Shown: positions 34,601 to 44,464 of the stretch, piece by piece | How positions within the stretch are numbered: the stretch's first letter is position 1 | How the letters are laid out: every line of letters begins with the position of its first letter | Origin: Escarpia spicata | Lineage: Eukaryota; Annelida; Polychaeta; Sabellida; Siboglinidae | Length of the DNA: 64,000 bases | Direction of reading: 5' to 3' | NCBI GenBank assembly: GCA_963995525.1 | Contig: OZ023205.1 | Location: forward strand, 51,660,738 to 51,724,737 | Notes under the pieces: generated by a model | The model's input: the letters and a program-made list of their open reading frames with translations, nothing else | What the model was told of the DNA's origin: nothing | Databases searched by the model: none | Program-made: the position numbers and the translations under genes

Positions 34601-37600
34601 TCCTGAACAAGGAGATCGCTGCGGCATTTTGATTTTCCACACCGACACCAGTCAATTTCATCTCAGCATGGTATGCGCCTCGACATTTCGACTGCCCGTG
34701 GGCCTTCCTGTTCGTGCCCACCGGCACCCGCCTCTGCCGTATCTTCCATTGTTTTTGTGGTTCAAACCGGTAACCAGCTGCTTTGAAATCGATTTGGTTT
34801 TCGTTGTCTTCCGAAGAATTGGAAAGCCATCTTATTTACACAGTCACAGCGCATGCGCACATAGTTTAATTGGTAAACTTACCATAGCGCCACCTAACGG
34901 AGTTGGGAACAAATAGTACGCAGAAAAGTTACGACAGTGTGACGTCACTTTCTTCTAACAATGGCGTAGTCCATAGAAATTCGGTAGTTGTGTGTTCAAA
35001 AATGTTTTCCTGGTAAACCGCTGACGTTAAAAATTTGATTGTAGTTGGAAATTGTTAGTTTGTATTAACTCTTTTAGATGCTTAACACCAAAACGTTGCC
35101 TTTTGTTTTCCTTTAACATTTCCAATATCAAAAAAGCACACGGACTCACGCACACATTGTCATAGTACTAACTCACTTGTTAATGATATTTTCTGGGCTG
35201 AACCCGAGTTGGCTGACGGGCAGCTTTCTCCTTGGCCAGCTTTGTCAAAACAGCCCGTTGATGGGCCATTCTAGCTTTCTTCTTTGCCAGCTCAACTGCT
35301 TCCTTAGCTTTGTACTTGGTGGCTGCCTTCGTCTTAGACATGTTCAGCTCAGTTTTCTTCTCCTCCTTCATCTTTCCTTCCTCGGCAAGATGGATGGAGT
35401 ACATTTTGTATGCACACCTCGTGTTGTGAACGAGGCGACCAGTTCTGTTTGTGGAGTCTTGTTACTTGCCACGGGTGAGTACTTCACTGTCTTTATAGTG
35501 TTGAATGTACTAACGTCACTGTCTGTATAGTGTTGAATGTACTAACTGTCACTGTCTGTATAGTGTTGAATGTACTAACTGTCACTGTCTGTATAGTGTT
35601 GAATGTACTAACTGTCACTGTCTGTATAGTGTTGAATGTACTAACTGTCACTGTCTGTATAGTGTTGAATGTATTAACTGTCACTGTCTGTATAGTGTTG
35701 AATGTACTTCTTTCTGGCAGTGGCAGTATTCATGATGCTAGACATGTGACTAAAACACCCTTCCACTTGAGGACCATGAATGCAGCTCATCGTTGCAGCC
35801 ACCAGCTTTGACAAGGCTGGAAACTTGCCAGTAGAGAATATGGTAGCCCACCATGAGTCCAATCTGGAACTTGTGGGTGCTTGTGGAAGTGTGTTGTCTA
35901 CATGGAATCGATGAACTTCCATGTGATACACCCTCTGTTCAGGTTCTAATAGAACATTGGTGACCAGCGGGGGCAGTGCCAGCGTGTACTTCAATGCCTT
36001 CGGTTCTCCTCTGACTGTAGCCTGTAGGATCCAATCCGCATAGTTGACATCGGCCTCGCACCACAAACAGTAGGCTTTCCCTGGTGCTGATAATTTACTG
36101 ATGAATATATCCAACATAGTGTCTCCAGCCGATCTCTCCAGCCACGCCCAATTCCACTTATTCTTGACACTTGTTCATGTCCTTCACGCAACATTTGTTT
36201 TGCCGTACAACAAATCGTCGATTAGCCATTGTGTTTGAAAATGATCGACATCTCCACAAAATACATCATCGTTTCCTATTGGTCCACTGCTTTTGTGCGT
36301 GCACTTCGAAAGCGCTCAAGCGAACAGCCAACAGAACTAAGGGTTTTACTTTGCAGATTCACGGGTTCGGTTGGGTCGGTTCTGTCTCTAATCACCAGGC
36401 ATCGTCATTAACACGTGGCGACACCCGGTGGATAGATGGTTAATTCAATCCGCAGATAGATCGTCAGTGAATTGTCCAGGATTTTATATGCCCTACCCCC
36501 CCAACATTCATTTTTTTCTCCCCGGATTTATACGATTCACAAAAGTGATCTTTGGAGCAGTATAAAAACCGGAATTCCGTCAAAAACCGGACATTTCTCA
36601 TCCCTGATATAAGCTCCACCCATTTTTAAACAGTGGTGAAACCGACATTCTCAACGTCAGTGTGATGTCATAATCACGTATATCAACGGACCAATGCAAA
36701 CAATGTTGACCTTTTGTCTCCATTGGTTGGCATATGTCATTGTGACATCATGCCCTCTAAACGTGGTAGGATCTTATAACATGAAATCAAGAAATTGTGA
36801 ACATGTCTAAATTCTATGCAAATGATCCCAGCAGCGCAGCAGTCGGAAGATTAGTGTACTGAGTACCCGGCGCCAGCATCGTTCGGATCGGACAAGCCAT
36901 AAGGGTGTTAGCAACCGTGGAATTTAGTTGTTTTGGACGCTTTTTGAGTTGTACATTTTTCACTTGCTTATCTGTTTTGATCATATATATAATGGTTGTT
37001 GTTTTGATAGAAATTCTGTAGTTTTGATACGGTGGACTCTCACTGCACTAATGTAAGAAACATCAAACTTAAAAGGAACAACTTTGAAATTCCCGTCTTT
37101 ATCCGCAGTCTGTCGAGGAATTGTTGCAGACTATCTTGCATCTTTATATTGCGTCATTAAACAAAACAGATTTTTTTTAAAGATTTAAAGTGAGGCCTGT
37201 TCCGTCTGTTCAACTACCCGAAATCAACCACCGTAGTACTTTGAGAGAGGAAGTGTGCTGAATTGTTTATGTTGAACGTGGGAAAATGCTAATTTGTTCA
37301 ACATCAAAGAGTATTGCAGTGAACTCAGCCTGGCTCAGCAACATTGCCAATAGGGCTTGTTTTGAAACAGGATGTTTTGTTTACAATTTCATCCTTTCGT
37401 GGGGTGAAGCTTTTAAATTGCAAACACTGTTACCGGCTTACTAAGCACAATTTGGCTGGCGACGTACCTTGAACATGTTTACTATAATCTTGAGAACAGT
37501 AGATTTATGTAAAAAAAACAAGGAACAGACAGAATCATTTTAATGTAACTTGGCCTGAATCCTGTTGTTTGTTGTGCAGAATACCAACAGGAGCCAGTGG

Positions 37601-40600
37601 TCTCTCTCTGGCTGTGAAGCGCAAGGCCCCAGCAGATGAAGATGAGGGAAAGGCAAAGAAACCTGCCTCATCGTCATCCAAGGTGAAACAGACAAAACAT
37701 AAGACGTCAGTTCTTGAGGAAATAATGCAGGTGGGTCCAGCGAACAATGTAGAAGTGAGATAGCCAGGTGGCTATTATATGCTTGTTTTGAGCAGTTTAT
37801 GCAGCAGTTTTTAACCATTTCAGTACTACAGCCCTGACCAGCTGTGACCACTGAATACTGCATTCCCAGTGAATATGCAAGACAATGGACTACCTCACTT
37901 CAAGATTTGAGCAACAAAAATGCACTTTATGAAGAGGAATGTATAATATTTTCAGAAAGTATGATAATCAGTGAGTAAAATGAGTCCTATCATTTTACAT
38001 TCCATCATCATGGTAACCAGCAATCCAAGATGGCTATCAAGAGTTCAACGTTTTTGCAGTTGCGGAACACACAGTTGTATACTAAGTTTGCCGACATCGT
38101 TATTGTGTCGATCGTCAACATCCGACAAAGATTCTTCGCTAAAGCTATCAAATAATCTGTCCAAAACATATGGTGGTAAATCGCTAGTTGAAGTTATGCC
38201 ATCCGCAATTGAGGTCACTGCAGATTTTAATAATCCATCAATAAAATCCGCAAAAATATCAGTATTATTGAGCGACAATTAACGATGACCACTGCTGAAT
38301 AGCTAATTTATTTGCCTTGACAACTGTACACAACAACACGTGGCTCCACATAATGGATAATTATGAGTAAAAAGGATTTGAATAGCAGATATCGTCAATG
38401 GCCTGTCATATTGAAATGGTTAAGATAAACTAACCATTTCTTCAAATTCTTGAAACACTAAGTAATGTTCTAGATTGATTCTTTTATTTTTTAATAGTGT
38501 CAACTTGATGTTAGAATAATGGCAACGAGATGTCGGAATTGTGTCAACGTAATGTTGACGCAGTGTCAGTATAGTGTCAACAGTGACATACATGTATGTT
38601 AATGCAGTGTCAGTACAGTGTAAACAGTGACATATACATGTACATGTATGTTAATGCAGCGTCAGTACAGTGTCAACAGTGACATATACAGGTACATGTA
38701 TGTTAATGCAGCATCAGTACAGTGTCAACACTGACATATATACAGGTACATGTATGTTAATGCAGCATCAGTACAGTGTCAACAGTGACATATACAGGTA
38801 CATGTATGTTAATGCAGTGTCAGTACAGTGTCAACAGTGACATATACATGTACATGTATGTTAATGCAGCATCGGTACAGTGTCAACAGTGACATATACA
38901 GGTACATGTATGTTAATGCAGCGTCAGTACAGTGTCTACAGTGACATATACAGGTACATGTATGTTAATGCAGCATCAGTACAGTGTCAACACTGACATA
39001 TATACAGGTACATGTATGTTAATGCAGCATCAGTACAGTGTCAACAGTGACATATACAGGTACATGTATGTTAATGCAGTGTCAGTACAGTGTCAACAGT
39101 GACATATACAGGTACATGTACGTTAATGCAGCGTCAGTACATTGTCAACAGTGACATATACAGGTACATGTACGTTAATGCAGCGTCAGTACATTGTCAA
39201 CAGTGACATATACAGGTACATGTACGTCAGTACATTGTCAACAGTGACATATACAGGTACATGTACGTCAATGCAGCGTCAGTACAGTGTCAACAGTGAC
39301 ATATACAGGTACATGTACGTCAATGCAGCGTCAGTACATTGTCAACAGTGACATATACAGGTACATGTACGTTAATGCAGCGTCAGTACAGTGTCAACAC
39401 TGACATATATACAGGTACATGTATGTTAATGCAGTGTCAGTACAGTGTCAACAGTGACATATACAGGTACATGTACGTTAATGCAGCGTCAGTACATTGT
39501 CAACAGTGACATATACAGGTACATGTACGTTAATGCAGCGTCAGTACAGTGTCAACAGTGACATATACAGGTACATGTACGTTAATGCAGCATCAGTACA
39601 TTGTCAACAGTGACATATACAGGTACATGTACGTTAATGCAGCGTCAGTACATTGTCAACAGTGACATATACAGGTACATGTACGTTAATGCAGCGTCAG
39701 TACATTGTCAACAGTGACATATACAGGTACATGTACGTCAATGCAGCGTCAGTACAGTGTCAACAGTGACATATACAGGTACATGTACGTCAATGCAGCG
39801 TCAGTACAGTGTCAACAGTGACATATACAGGTACATGTACGTCAATGCAGCGTCAGTACAGTGTCAACAGTGACATATACAGGTACATGTACGTCAATGC
39901 AGCATCAGTACAGTGTCAACAGTGACATATACAGGTACATGTACGTTAATGCAGCATCAGTACAGTGTCAACAGTGACATATACAGGTACATGTACGTCA
40001 GTGCAGGGTCAGTACAGTGTCAACAGTGACATGTACAGGTACATGTACGTCAATGCAGCGTCAGTACAGTGTCAACAGTGACATGTACAGGTACATGTAC
40101 GTCAATGCAGCGTCAGTACAGTGTCAACAGTGACATGTACAGGTACATGTACGTTAATGCAGCGTCAGTACAGTGTCAACAGTGACATATACAGGTACAT
40201 GTACGTTAATGCAGCATCAGTACAGTGTCAACAGTGACATATACAGGTACATGTACGTCAGTGCAGGGTCAGTACAGTGTCAACAGTGACATGTACAGGT
40301 ACATGTACGTCAATGCAGCGTCAGTACAGTGTCAACAGTGACATGTACAGGTACATGTACGTTAATGCAGCGTCAGTACAGTGTCAACAGTGACATATAC
40401 AGGTACATGTATGTTAATGCAGCATCAGTACAGTGTCAACAGTGACATATACAGGTACATGTACATTAATGCAGCGTCAGTACATTGTCAACAGTGACAT
40501 ATACAGGTACATGTACGTCAATGCAGCGTCAGTACTTTGTCAACAGTGACATATACAGGTACATGTACGTCAATGCAGCGTCAGTACAGTGTCAACAGTG

Positions 40601-43600
40601 ACATATACAGGTACATGTACGTTAATGCAGCGTCAGTACAGTGTCAACAGTGACATATACAGGTACATGTACGTTAATGCAGCGTCAGTACAGTGTCAAC
40701 AGTGACATATACAGGTACATGTACGTCAATGCAGCGTCAGTACATTGTCAACAGTGACATATACAGGTACATGTACGTCAATGCAGCGTCAGTACATTGT
40801 CAACAGTGACATATACAGGTACATGTACGTCAATGCAGCGTCAGTACAGTGTCAACAGTGACATATACATGTACATGTATGTTAATGCAGTGTCAGTACA
40901 GTATCAATAGTGGCATGTACATGTATGTTAATGCAGTGTCAGTACAGTGTCAACAGTGACATATCCATGTACATTAATGCAGTGTCAGTACAGTGTCAAC
41001 AGTGACATATCCATGTACGTTAATGCAGTGTCAGTACAGTGTCAACAATGACATGTACATGTACGTTAATGCAGTGTCAGTACAGTGTCAACAGTGACAT
41101 ACAAGTACATGTATGTTAATGCAGTGTCAATAGTGACATGTAAATGTATGTTAATGCAGTGTCAGTACAGTGTCAACAGTGACATACAGGTACATGTATG
41201 TTAATGCAATGTCAGTACAGTGTCAACAGTGATATACAATACATGTATGTTAATGCAGTGTCAGTACAGTGTCAACAGTGACATATACAGGTACATGTAT
41301 GTTAATGCAGTGTCAACAGTGGCATATACAGGTGGCATATACAGGCAGTGTCAGTGCAGTGTCAACAGTGACATACAAGTACATGTATGTTAATGCAGCA
41401 TCAGTACAGTGTCAACAGTGACATATACAGGTACATGTATGTTAATGCAGCGACAGTACAGTGTCAACAGTGACATATACAGGTACATGTATGTTAATGC
41501 AGTGTCAGTACAGTGTCAATAGTGACATGTAAATGTATGTTAATGCAGTGTCAGTACAGTGTCAACAGTGACATACAGGTACATGTATGTTAATGCAATG
41601 TCAGTACAGTGTCAACAGTGACATACAATACATGTATGTTAATGCAGTGTCAGTACAGTGTCAACAGTGACATATACAGGTACATGTATGTTAATGCAGT
41701 GTCATTACAGTGTCAACAGTGGCATATACAGGCAGTGTCAGTGCAGTGTCAACAGTGACATACAAGTACATGTATGTTAATGCAGCGTCAGTACAGTGTC
41801 AACAGTGACATATATACAGGTACATGTATGTTAATGCAGCGTCAGTACAGTGTCAACAGTGACATATACAGGTACATGTATGTTAATGCAGCTTCAGTAC
41901 AGTGTCAACAGTGACATATACAGGTACATGTATGTTAATGCAGTGTCAGTACAGTGTCAACAGTGACATATACAGGTACATGTATGTTAATGCAGTGTCA
42001 ACAGTGACATACAAGTACATGTATGTTAGTGCAGTGTCAGTACGGTGTCAACAGTGACATATACAGGTACATGTATGTTAATGCAGTGTCAGTACAGTGT
42101 CAATGGTGACATGTACATGTATGTTTGAGGTGGAGGAAGCGAAGAAAGAAATGAAGAACCGAAAAGACTTCTGGCTCCACACGAACATCGTCGTGAAGAT
42201 CATCACCAAGAAACTTGGAGAGAAATACTACAAGAAAAAAGCTGTTGTCAAGGCAAACAATATACACTGCTATTTTTATGATCAAAATTGCAGTAATCAC
42301 TCAAAATGTGGTAGTCGGTCTGTAATGAATAACATGCTGAATATTAAGGGGTGCAGTGAGTATGTGCATGCATGTATCAATTTGATAGTTGGGGAAAACA
42401 ACTGTCATAGGCCAAAGCTACACCTAAATTTCTCTCAGATCTGTCCAAGGATGCGAGTCGAAGGATGTCTTGCTTTAGAGTGGAAGGTGGAAGCAGACGC
42501 TCAGTTGTGAATTCCACCATTAACAATGACACAGTGTGAAATGGTGCGTGACCGCTTCATGCTATTGCTAGTTAGGTGCGTTATGTAGTAGTTAGAACAT
42601 TGAACTTTGTGGAGAGATTCCGGGGTCGAATCTGCTTGTTGCAGTTTCGAAGCTTACACTATTTTGTTCCCTCCCCGTGGCATCAGTTCAGTCAGCTAAG
42701 GCTAAGTGCAAAGTGCTGTGAGCAGTCCATATATGATATAAGATCTTACTCTACATTTTGTTCGACTGTTCCAGATGGTTGAGCAGTTGTACGTGGCCAT
42801 AGTGAAGATGGTGGACAGTGGCGACAAGCTGAGAGTGGACCAGGCTCACCTCGAGACTGTCATTCCAGCTATCGGTCAGTGTAACCAATGTTAAAACCCT
42901 AGATGTCCAGTATGTAATTAAATTGATGAAACCTATAGCAGCGTTCTGTCTGTAGGTCTTTGACCGTATTTGGGTTTCATCCAAATTCTGTTTTGACAGT
43001 TTTGTTAAAGTAAAGTCATTATGTTTGGATCCACTCATTCCATGACTCTACTCATTTACATATATTTCAGTGGTACAGACTTCTTAGTTCGATGCCATAC
43101 ATCACCAGCATGAATGACAGACTACATAATATTCTGGTTTAATGGTGTCACTGGAAGGCGGCTTTTAGTCAAGTGACATCCATATAATGTAACATTGAAA
43201 GTATTTAAATATGGTTTATATTTGTTGTTTGCATTGTATATGTGGTGGTGTAAAATAAAGTTAGTTAATCTGCTTTGGGTAACTGATTCGGCTTGTTGGG
43301 GATTTTGTATAATTAAAATTATCAGATTTTTGTCAGTTTCAAAGTACATCTAAATTAGCAACGTTATTTTTCATGTTTTACTCTATACAGCTGTTGTATA
43401 TATATACCATCAAACATTTTAGAAAACATTAATTTGACAAACAACACTAGCATGTCCTAGTGCATACAAGACAAGTTTGTTTTAATAAGTCTGGAGTGAA
43501 AAATCTATTTACACAGGCAGCATTAACAAAACTTGGAAAGAACCACCTAGGCCAGAGCTTGGTGATCGACAGAGATCCTTGTGTGTTGCAGGTAAGCAGG

Positions 43601-44435
43601 TCCTTGTTGTGAACGGGGCGTACCGCGGCTGTGAGGCAGCGCTTACGGCAGTCGACGAGAAACATTTCTGCTGTTCTATCAAAATAGAAACTGTAAGTAA
43701 GCACGTATGTAATTATTATAGATATGGGTATACATAATTTACGAAAGGTTTCAGGGTGAAATGCGTTAAACGTTCTTTCTGAAACTTTGCCCGAACAGAG
43801 CCAGTACAATATCTAATTACTACTGTTCTCTTTGATTTCTGAAGACATCAACCACGTACGCACGCACAAACACGTACGCACGCACAAACACGTACGCACG
43901 TACAAACACGTACGCACGCACAAACACGTACGCACGCACGCACAAACACGTACGCACGCACAAACACGTACGCACGCACTAACACGTACGCACGCACAAA
44001 CACATACGCACGCACAAACACGTACGCACGCACAAACACGTACGCACATACATTACCAGTACGTTTTGTTGAAACATCACAAGTGAGCTAATGAAGTAGA
44101 TATATGAACATCGACTGACAGCTGATAGCAATATACAGTCACACAAAATTATATTGCAATAGAAATCCGAGTTAAAAGAATGTCACATTAACAACTAATA
44201 CGTTGAAACATTATAACAGACAACCTTCCTCTCTTGGCGTAAATTTCTATGAAGACAGCTGTATAGTTATATATATCTGTGTCGCAAGTGTTTGTCGTGT
44301 GTGACGCAGTTGTCCAAAAGTAATCAGCCGATCGTATAGCACAAGTGTAACATTAGAGTATGTATGTTTCAGGGCCCACTCAAAGGCCGAGTGCTACACG
44401 AGGTACAATATGAAGATATCAGTAAATTAGCATGA
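22615..44435 (+). CDS. KIN17 DNA/RNA-binding protein, nine exons, complete
   Basis: Exons 22615-22734, 24635-24729, 26778-26944, 28785-29058, 37580-37730, 42130-42252, 42775-42874, 43592-43692 and 44373-44435 join in frame to 397 residues (the human protein is 393). The start [20 protein letters not shown] is diagnostic. A C2H2-type zinc finger uses C30, C33, H46 and H52. The winged-helix region follows ([14 protein letters not shown], then [10 protein letters not shown]). Next are the acidic/coiled segment ([14 protein letters not shown]), a Lys-rich linker with a likely nuclear signal, and the C-terminal tandem SH3/KOW module ending [12 protein letters not shown]17 is a nuclear protein linked to DNA replication, repair and splicing complexes (family knowledge). 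Intron 6 uses a GC donor; the others are GT-AG. Introns 3, 4 and 5 carry arrays against the exons, and intron 4 (8.5 kb) is full of dead mobile genes. Confidence 0.97.
23162..24277 (+). mobile_element. TTAA-flanked element, copy 1 (KIN17 intron 1)
   Basis: Bounded by TTAA at 23158-23161 and 24278-24281. It starts GGTTTGAGTGGCGG and ends GGCACCAGAACCACC. The interior matches the copy at 25384-26583 over most of its length, for example TCATGTCAGTTGATTTCTT, then ATATGTCACCA and GTTTACAAACA-like tracts. No coding capacity. TTAA targets are used by piggyBac and Kolobok groups; the GG start fits Kolobok better. Confidence 0.7.
24635..24729 (+). CDS. KIN17 exon 2 (residues 41-72)
   Basis: Encodes [19 protein letters not shown] with zinc ligands H46 and H52. 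Acceptor TTTGTAG, donor GTAAGT. It is flanked in both neighbouring introns by copies of one TTAA element. Confidence 0.96.
25384..26583 (+). mobile_element. TTAA-flanked element, copy 2 (KIN17 intron 2)
   Basis: Bounded by TTAA at 25380-25383 and 26584-26587, with clear inverted ends: GGTAGCTGCACC at the left and GATGCAGCCACC at the right. It is the same family and orientation as copy 1. A (GT)n run at 25602-25659 expanded inside it. Non-autonomous. Confidence 0.75.
25602..25659. repeat. (GT)n microsatellite
   Basis: About 29 GT dinucleotides inside the second TTAA element. Confidence 0.97.
26778..26944 (+). CDS. KIN17 exon 3 (winged-helix region)
   Basis: Encodes [40 protein letters not shown] and the end of the conserved block, FIRWLGREG. 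Acceptor TTTTTCAG, donor GTATCC. Confidence 0.97.
27345..28784. repeat. 47-bp minisatellite leading into the KIN17 exon 4 acceptor
   Basis: A regular part (27418-28415) has about 21 copies of a 47-bp unit marked by GTGTCCGGTTAGCAACTGTA and ACACCAGTGTACTTATTACA. ATGCAAG and ATGAGAG variants alternate irregularly, giving a partial 94-bp higher order. Older, diverged units (27345-27417 and 28416-28784) read GCAAGTGTGTAGTTGACC. The exon 4 start, after GCAG, reads GCAAGGCAGTGGTGGACC, so the array and the exon border share sequence. Confidence 0.9.
28785..29058 (+). CDS. KIN17 exon 4
   Basis: Begins [20 protein letters not shown], then the charged helix [20 protein letters not shown] and [10 protein letters not shown]. 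The acceptor TGTTGCAG lies in a degenerate copy of the upstream 47-bp array; donor GTGAGT. Confidence 0.97.
29065..29335. repeat. Degenerate TTGTTG/ATAAGGACTGT array after KIN17 exon 4
   Basis: About seven imperfect 35-45 bp units built from TGTTGTTGTTGTGATAGATC and TTATAAGGACTGTG. It starts within ten bases of the exon 4 donor. Confidence 0.8.
29769..32404 (+). pseudogene. THAP-domain transposon-type gene, broken, in KIN17 intron 4
   Basis: Exon 1 (29769-30129) starts [20 protein letters not shown], an N-terminal THAP C2CH finger. After a frameshift it reads [20 protein letters not shown] and CSDHF, with in-frame TAG and TAA where the family has sense codons. The donor is AAG|GTTAGT. Exon 2 (31107-31263) carries [20 protein letters not shown] and CNGDAQLLE after a small frame change. 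Exon 3 (32220-32404) reads [17 protein letters not shown] and [12 protein letters not shown] to a TGA. This order is typical of uncharacterised THAP-containing genes that spread with transposons. A middle exon is missing. The several disruptions favour a dead copy. Confidence 0.7.
32576..34749 (-). pseudogene. P2X7-like C-terminal (ballast-type) domain gene, broken
   Basis: Three minus-strand exons. Exon 34542-34749 starts [16 protein letters not shown] and has an in-frame TGA at 34663-34665. It then reads IDWCRCGK and, after a frameshift, [20 protein letters not shown]. Exon 33773-33871 reads [20 protein letters not shown]. Exon 32576-32744 reads [27 protein letters not shown] and WFPAPDGEQ to TAA. 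The WC.C, CC, LR..AY and IR..FP.P.G landmarks are those of the P2X7 cytoplasmic tail domain (P2RX7_C), which in invertebrates is common as a stand-alone domain without the channel. No P2X channel part is present. The stop and frameshift suggest a pseudogene. Confidence 0.75.
33219..33521 (-). pseudogene. LINE ORF C-terminal fragment
   Basis: A 100-codon open stretch on the minus strand reads [40 protein letters not shown], and ends with TAA at 33219. K.KYv.L and vEvG.RGYv are the closing motifs of many invertebrate non-LTR reverse transcriptases. It sits within the second intron of the P2X7-tail relic. Confidence 0.6.
35180..36180 (-). pseudogene. BED-finger/hAT-like transposase relic
   Basis: The minus strand starts [18 protein letters not shown] and [20 protein letters not shown], a BED-like zinc-finger start. 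After a frameshift comes [13 protein letters not shown], the His end of the finger. The core transposase is deleted. It resumes with [20 protein letters not shown] and [20 protein letters not shown], the hAT C-terminal dimerisation pattern, to a donor at 35707. A second exon (about 35450 to 35180) reads [20 protein letters not shown] and a Lys/Ala-rich tail ending PRKYH. The intron between is almost entirely a 33-bp array. This is an internally deleted, frameshifted copy. Confidence 0.6.
35494..35708. repeat. 33-bp array forming the intron of the hAT relic
   Basis: About 6.5 copies of a 33-bp unit marked by GTGTTGAATGTACTAACTGT. On the minus strand every unit carries GTACATTCAACACTATAC, which is also the exact 5' splice site of the preceding relic exon (AGAAAGAA|GTACATTC). 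Confidence 0.88.
36181..37579. other. Rest of KIN17 intron 4, nothing recognised
   Basis: No exon or array seen. C-rich and AT-rich patches only. Confidence 0.4.
37580..37730 (+). CDS. KIN17 exon 5 (Lys-rich linker)
   Basis: Encodes [20 protein letters not shown], a Ser/Lys-rich nuclear-signal-like stretch and the conserved SVLEEIMQ. Acceptor TTGTGCAG, donor GTGGGT. Confidence 0.95.
38045..38278 (-). CDS. Hypothetical 77-residue ORF in KIN17 intron 5
   Basis: Starts [20 protein letters not shown] and contains [20 protein letters not shown] followed by an acidic DVDDRHNND stretch. The composition is protein-like and it is not part of a tandem repeat, unlike most intronic frames here. I do not recognise the family. 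It could be the N-terminal exon of a decayed mobile gene or chance. Confidence 0.25.
   Translation of the reverse strand: MSLNNTDIFADFIDGLLKSAVTSIADGITSTSDLPPYVLDRLFDSFSEESLSDVDDRHNNDVGKLSIQLCVPQLQKR
38555..42129. repeat. 52-bp minisatellite filling most of KIN17 intron 5
   Basis: Roughly 65 copies of a 52-bp unit marked by GTCAGTACAGTGTCAACAGT and GACATATACAGGTACATGTA, with TATGTTAATGCAG or TACGTCAATGCAG closing each unit. Central copies (39100-40860) are the most uniform; both ends are more diverged, as expected for arrays that amplify in the middle. The last copy passes into the exon 6 acceptor with no gap. Confidence 0.97.
42130..42252 (+). CDS. KIN17 exon 6 (first SH3-like module)
   Basis: Encodes [16 protein letters not shown] and [20 protein letters not shown]. 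The acceptor is the weak TTTGAG, directly after the last copy of the 52-bp array. The donor is GCAAAC (a GC-AG intron), required to keep VVK in line with the family and the next exon in frame. Confidence 0.92.
42567..42645 (+). repeat. tRNA-derived SINE head in KIN17 intron 6
   Basis: The A-box-like TATGTAGTAGTTAGAAC and B box GGGGTCGAATCTG are at tRNA spacing. The sequence differs from the SINE head at 17386. Confidence 0.45.
42775..42874 (+). CDS. KIN17 exon 7
   Basis: Encodes [20 protein letters not shown] and [11 protein letters not shown]. Acceptor GTTCCAG, donor GTCAGT, phase 1. Confidence 0.96.
43592..43692 (+). CDS. KIN17 exon 8 (KOW-type turn)
   Basis: Encodes [20 protein letters not shown], the conserved NG.YRG turn of the second SH3-like module. 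Acceptor GTTGCAG, donor GTAAGT. Confidence 0.96.
43853..44050. repeat. 18-bp ACGTACGCACGCACAAAC array (KIN17 intron 8)
   Basis: About eleven copies of an 18-bp unit. It gives false open frames in several registers (His/Thr/Gln-rich on plus, Cys/Val/Arg-rich on minus). Confidence 0.95.
44373..44435 (+). CDS. KIN17 exon 9 with stop
   Basis: Encodes [20 protein letters not shown] and TGA. The last eight residues are the invariant family C-terminus. An AATAAA near 44800 could be the poly(A) signal, but it lies inside a transposon-like insertion. Confidence 0.96.
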   Translation, partial: GPLKGRVLHEVQYEDISKLA

Positions 44436-44464
44436 TATGAACATTGAGTCAGCCACATGGCTTT

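Noticed and set aside
34629..34916. 95-codon plus-strand frame
   Set aside because: It is antisense to the recognisable P2X7-tail exon on the minus strand.
38555..42120. Short reading frames inside the 52-bp array (for example 39142-39351)
   Set aside because: 52 is not a multiple of three, so frames rotate; these are repeat artefacts.
43813..44086. Cys/Val-rich and His/Thr-rich frames
   Set aside because: They come from the 18-bp ACGTACGCACGC array inside KIN17 intron 8.
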